A DNA stretch of 64,000 bases. Source: Tamarix chinensis. Taxonomy: Eukaryota; Streptophyta; Magnoliopsida; Caryophyllales; Tamaricaceae. Position 1 is the first letter of the stretch; each line of letters begins with the position of its first letter. The position numbers and the translations under genes are program-made. The notes beneath the pieces were generated by a model that made no database searches, was not told the origin of the DNA, and saw only the letters and a list, made by a program, of their open reading frames with translations. Location of the stretch: the NCBI GenBank assembly GCA_030549775.1, contig CM060175.1, positions 42,225,415-42,289,414 on the forward strand, written 5' to 3'. Below, piece by piece: positions 63,408 through 64,000 of this stretch.

Positions 63408-63501
63408 TAAGGACGAAGCTAATGGCCTTGTGCTATGTGTGACATGGATGTGTTGAATGTTATGTATGTCATGCTATGCCATGTATTATATGATTTGTGT
63501 A
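63408..63501 (+). repeat. Conserved LTR module (copy in G2)
   Basis: Almost identical to 36388-36480 in LTR H: it starts GTAAGGACGAAGCTAATGGC and ends TATTATATGATTTGTG, with about five substitutions. The sequences before and after do not match LTR H closely. Confidence 0.85.
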
Positions 63502-63689
63502 TAACTTATCTTATGTGTAGCGCAGCTTGGAGATTGAGGTATGTTGTATGTGCTTCCGTGACATGAGCATGACATTTATATGTATGATGTTTATGATGTA
63601 ATATGTTATGGCCCACTAGGACATGCATGTTAAGATAAATGGTAATATGAGTTGGGAACCATCATGGGAGTCTTGAAGTTGTATAGTGG

Positions 63690-64000
63690 GATTAGGGTTT
63701 GTATGGTGGCATAAACGTTCGTATGGTGGTACTAATGATTGCATAGTGGTATTAATGGCTTATGGTGGTATTCGGGTTTGTATGGTGGTATTTATGATTT
63801 TATGGAGGCATTAATGTTGTATGGTGGTATTTGTGTTTTTATGGAGGTATTACTGTTGTATGGTGGTATTTGTGATTTTATGGAGGTATTAATGTTGTAT
63901 GGTGGTATTAGGGTTTGTATGGTGGTATTAGTGATTTTATGGAGGTATTAATATTTTATGGTGGTATTAGGGTTTGTATGGTGGTATTTGTGATTTTATG
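63690..64000 (+). repeat. Minisatellite of LTR G2
   Basis: Units of about 19-20 bp in two alternating forms, TATGGTGGTATTAGGGTTTG and TTTATGGAGGTATTAATGTT, giving a higher-order period near 39 bp. It continues past the window edge. The 70-codon ORF at 63739-63951 is a by-product. Confidence 0.85.

Larger units (their letters stand above)
60832..64000 (+). mobile_element. LTR G2, inserted in G1, runs off the window
   Basis: Starts TGAAATACCCCAAACATCC at 60832, preceded by CTCAG (one TSD copy; the other is outside). Order: AT-rich 300 bp, GC-rich pyrimidine tract 61140-62460 with TATAAATA at 61855, ATT arrays 62523-63092, the conserved module 63408-63501, and a minisatellite from about 63690. 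Long ORFs on both strands (328 codons at 61606-62592; 220 codons on minus at 61153-61815) are low complexity. Closest relative in the window: LTR E by its start, LTR H by the conserved module. Confidence 0.8.

Overview
This window looks like repeat-dense nuclear DNA from a seed plant with a large genome. It is AT-rich, has almost no long ORFs, and consists mostly of nested and decayed LTR retrotransposons. I could not identify the species; one clearly intact gene is plant-type (DUF1644 zinc-finger family). Boundaries were read by eye, so edges without a target-site duplication (TSD) are approximate.

The main component is one superfamily of very large LTRs (about 2.3-4.2 kb). They start TGTAATACCCC-like (or TGAAATACCCC) and end GGGGTGTTACA-like, and none carries an internal coding region, so the complete copies are solo LTRs. 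The best supported are 17050-21115 (-; TSD AGTTA/AGTTT), 33937-37727 (+; ATTAG/ATTAG) and 47493-51498 (+; ATTAT/ATTAT). At 1.3-17 kb four are stacked: an LTR whose 3' end is at 1336 (-) is split by 2981-14318 (-), which is split by 5374-13100 (+; TTGAC/TTGAT), which is split by 7091-10573 (+; ATTTT/GTTTT). Others are 1-966 (-), 44595-about 47025 (-), 54271 onward (-), 59423 onward (+) and 60832 onward (+), the last inserted in the previous one. They share an architecture: a pyrimidine-rich tract on the element's sense strand, often GC-rich; sometimes a TATA box; ATT microsatellites; variable minisatellites; a double block of hairpin-forming repeats; and a terminal segment of about 90 bp that itself begins GTAATACCCC and ends GGGGTGTTACA.

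Older elements lie between them. A Ty3/gypsy chromovirus remnant runs on the minus strand from 32085 down to its short 3' LTR at 28591-28827. A second, more decayed chromovirus (gag, zinc knuckle, protease, RT, primer site) covers about 32640-39325 and is split by the solo LTR at 33937-37727 and by a hAT-like MITE. A Ty1/copia gag remnant is at 58490-58900.

The host genes: a single-exon-coding DUF1644 protein on the minus strand at 25395-26234, and a low-copy-looking interval at 39.65-41.6 kb with two phase-0 candidate exons (minus strand) and a GA/CT repeat like a plant 5' UTR, which I cannot name. No rRNA, tRNA or CRISPR was found.

The most interesting signal is the hairpin array in the large LTRs: stems keep pairing while their bases change between copies and subfamilies, as expected of a selected RNA structure.
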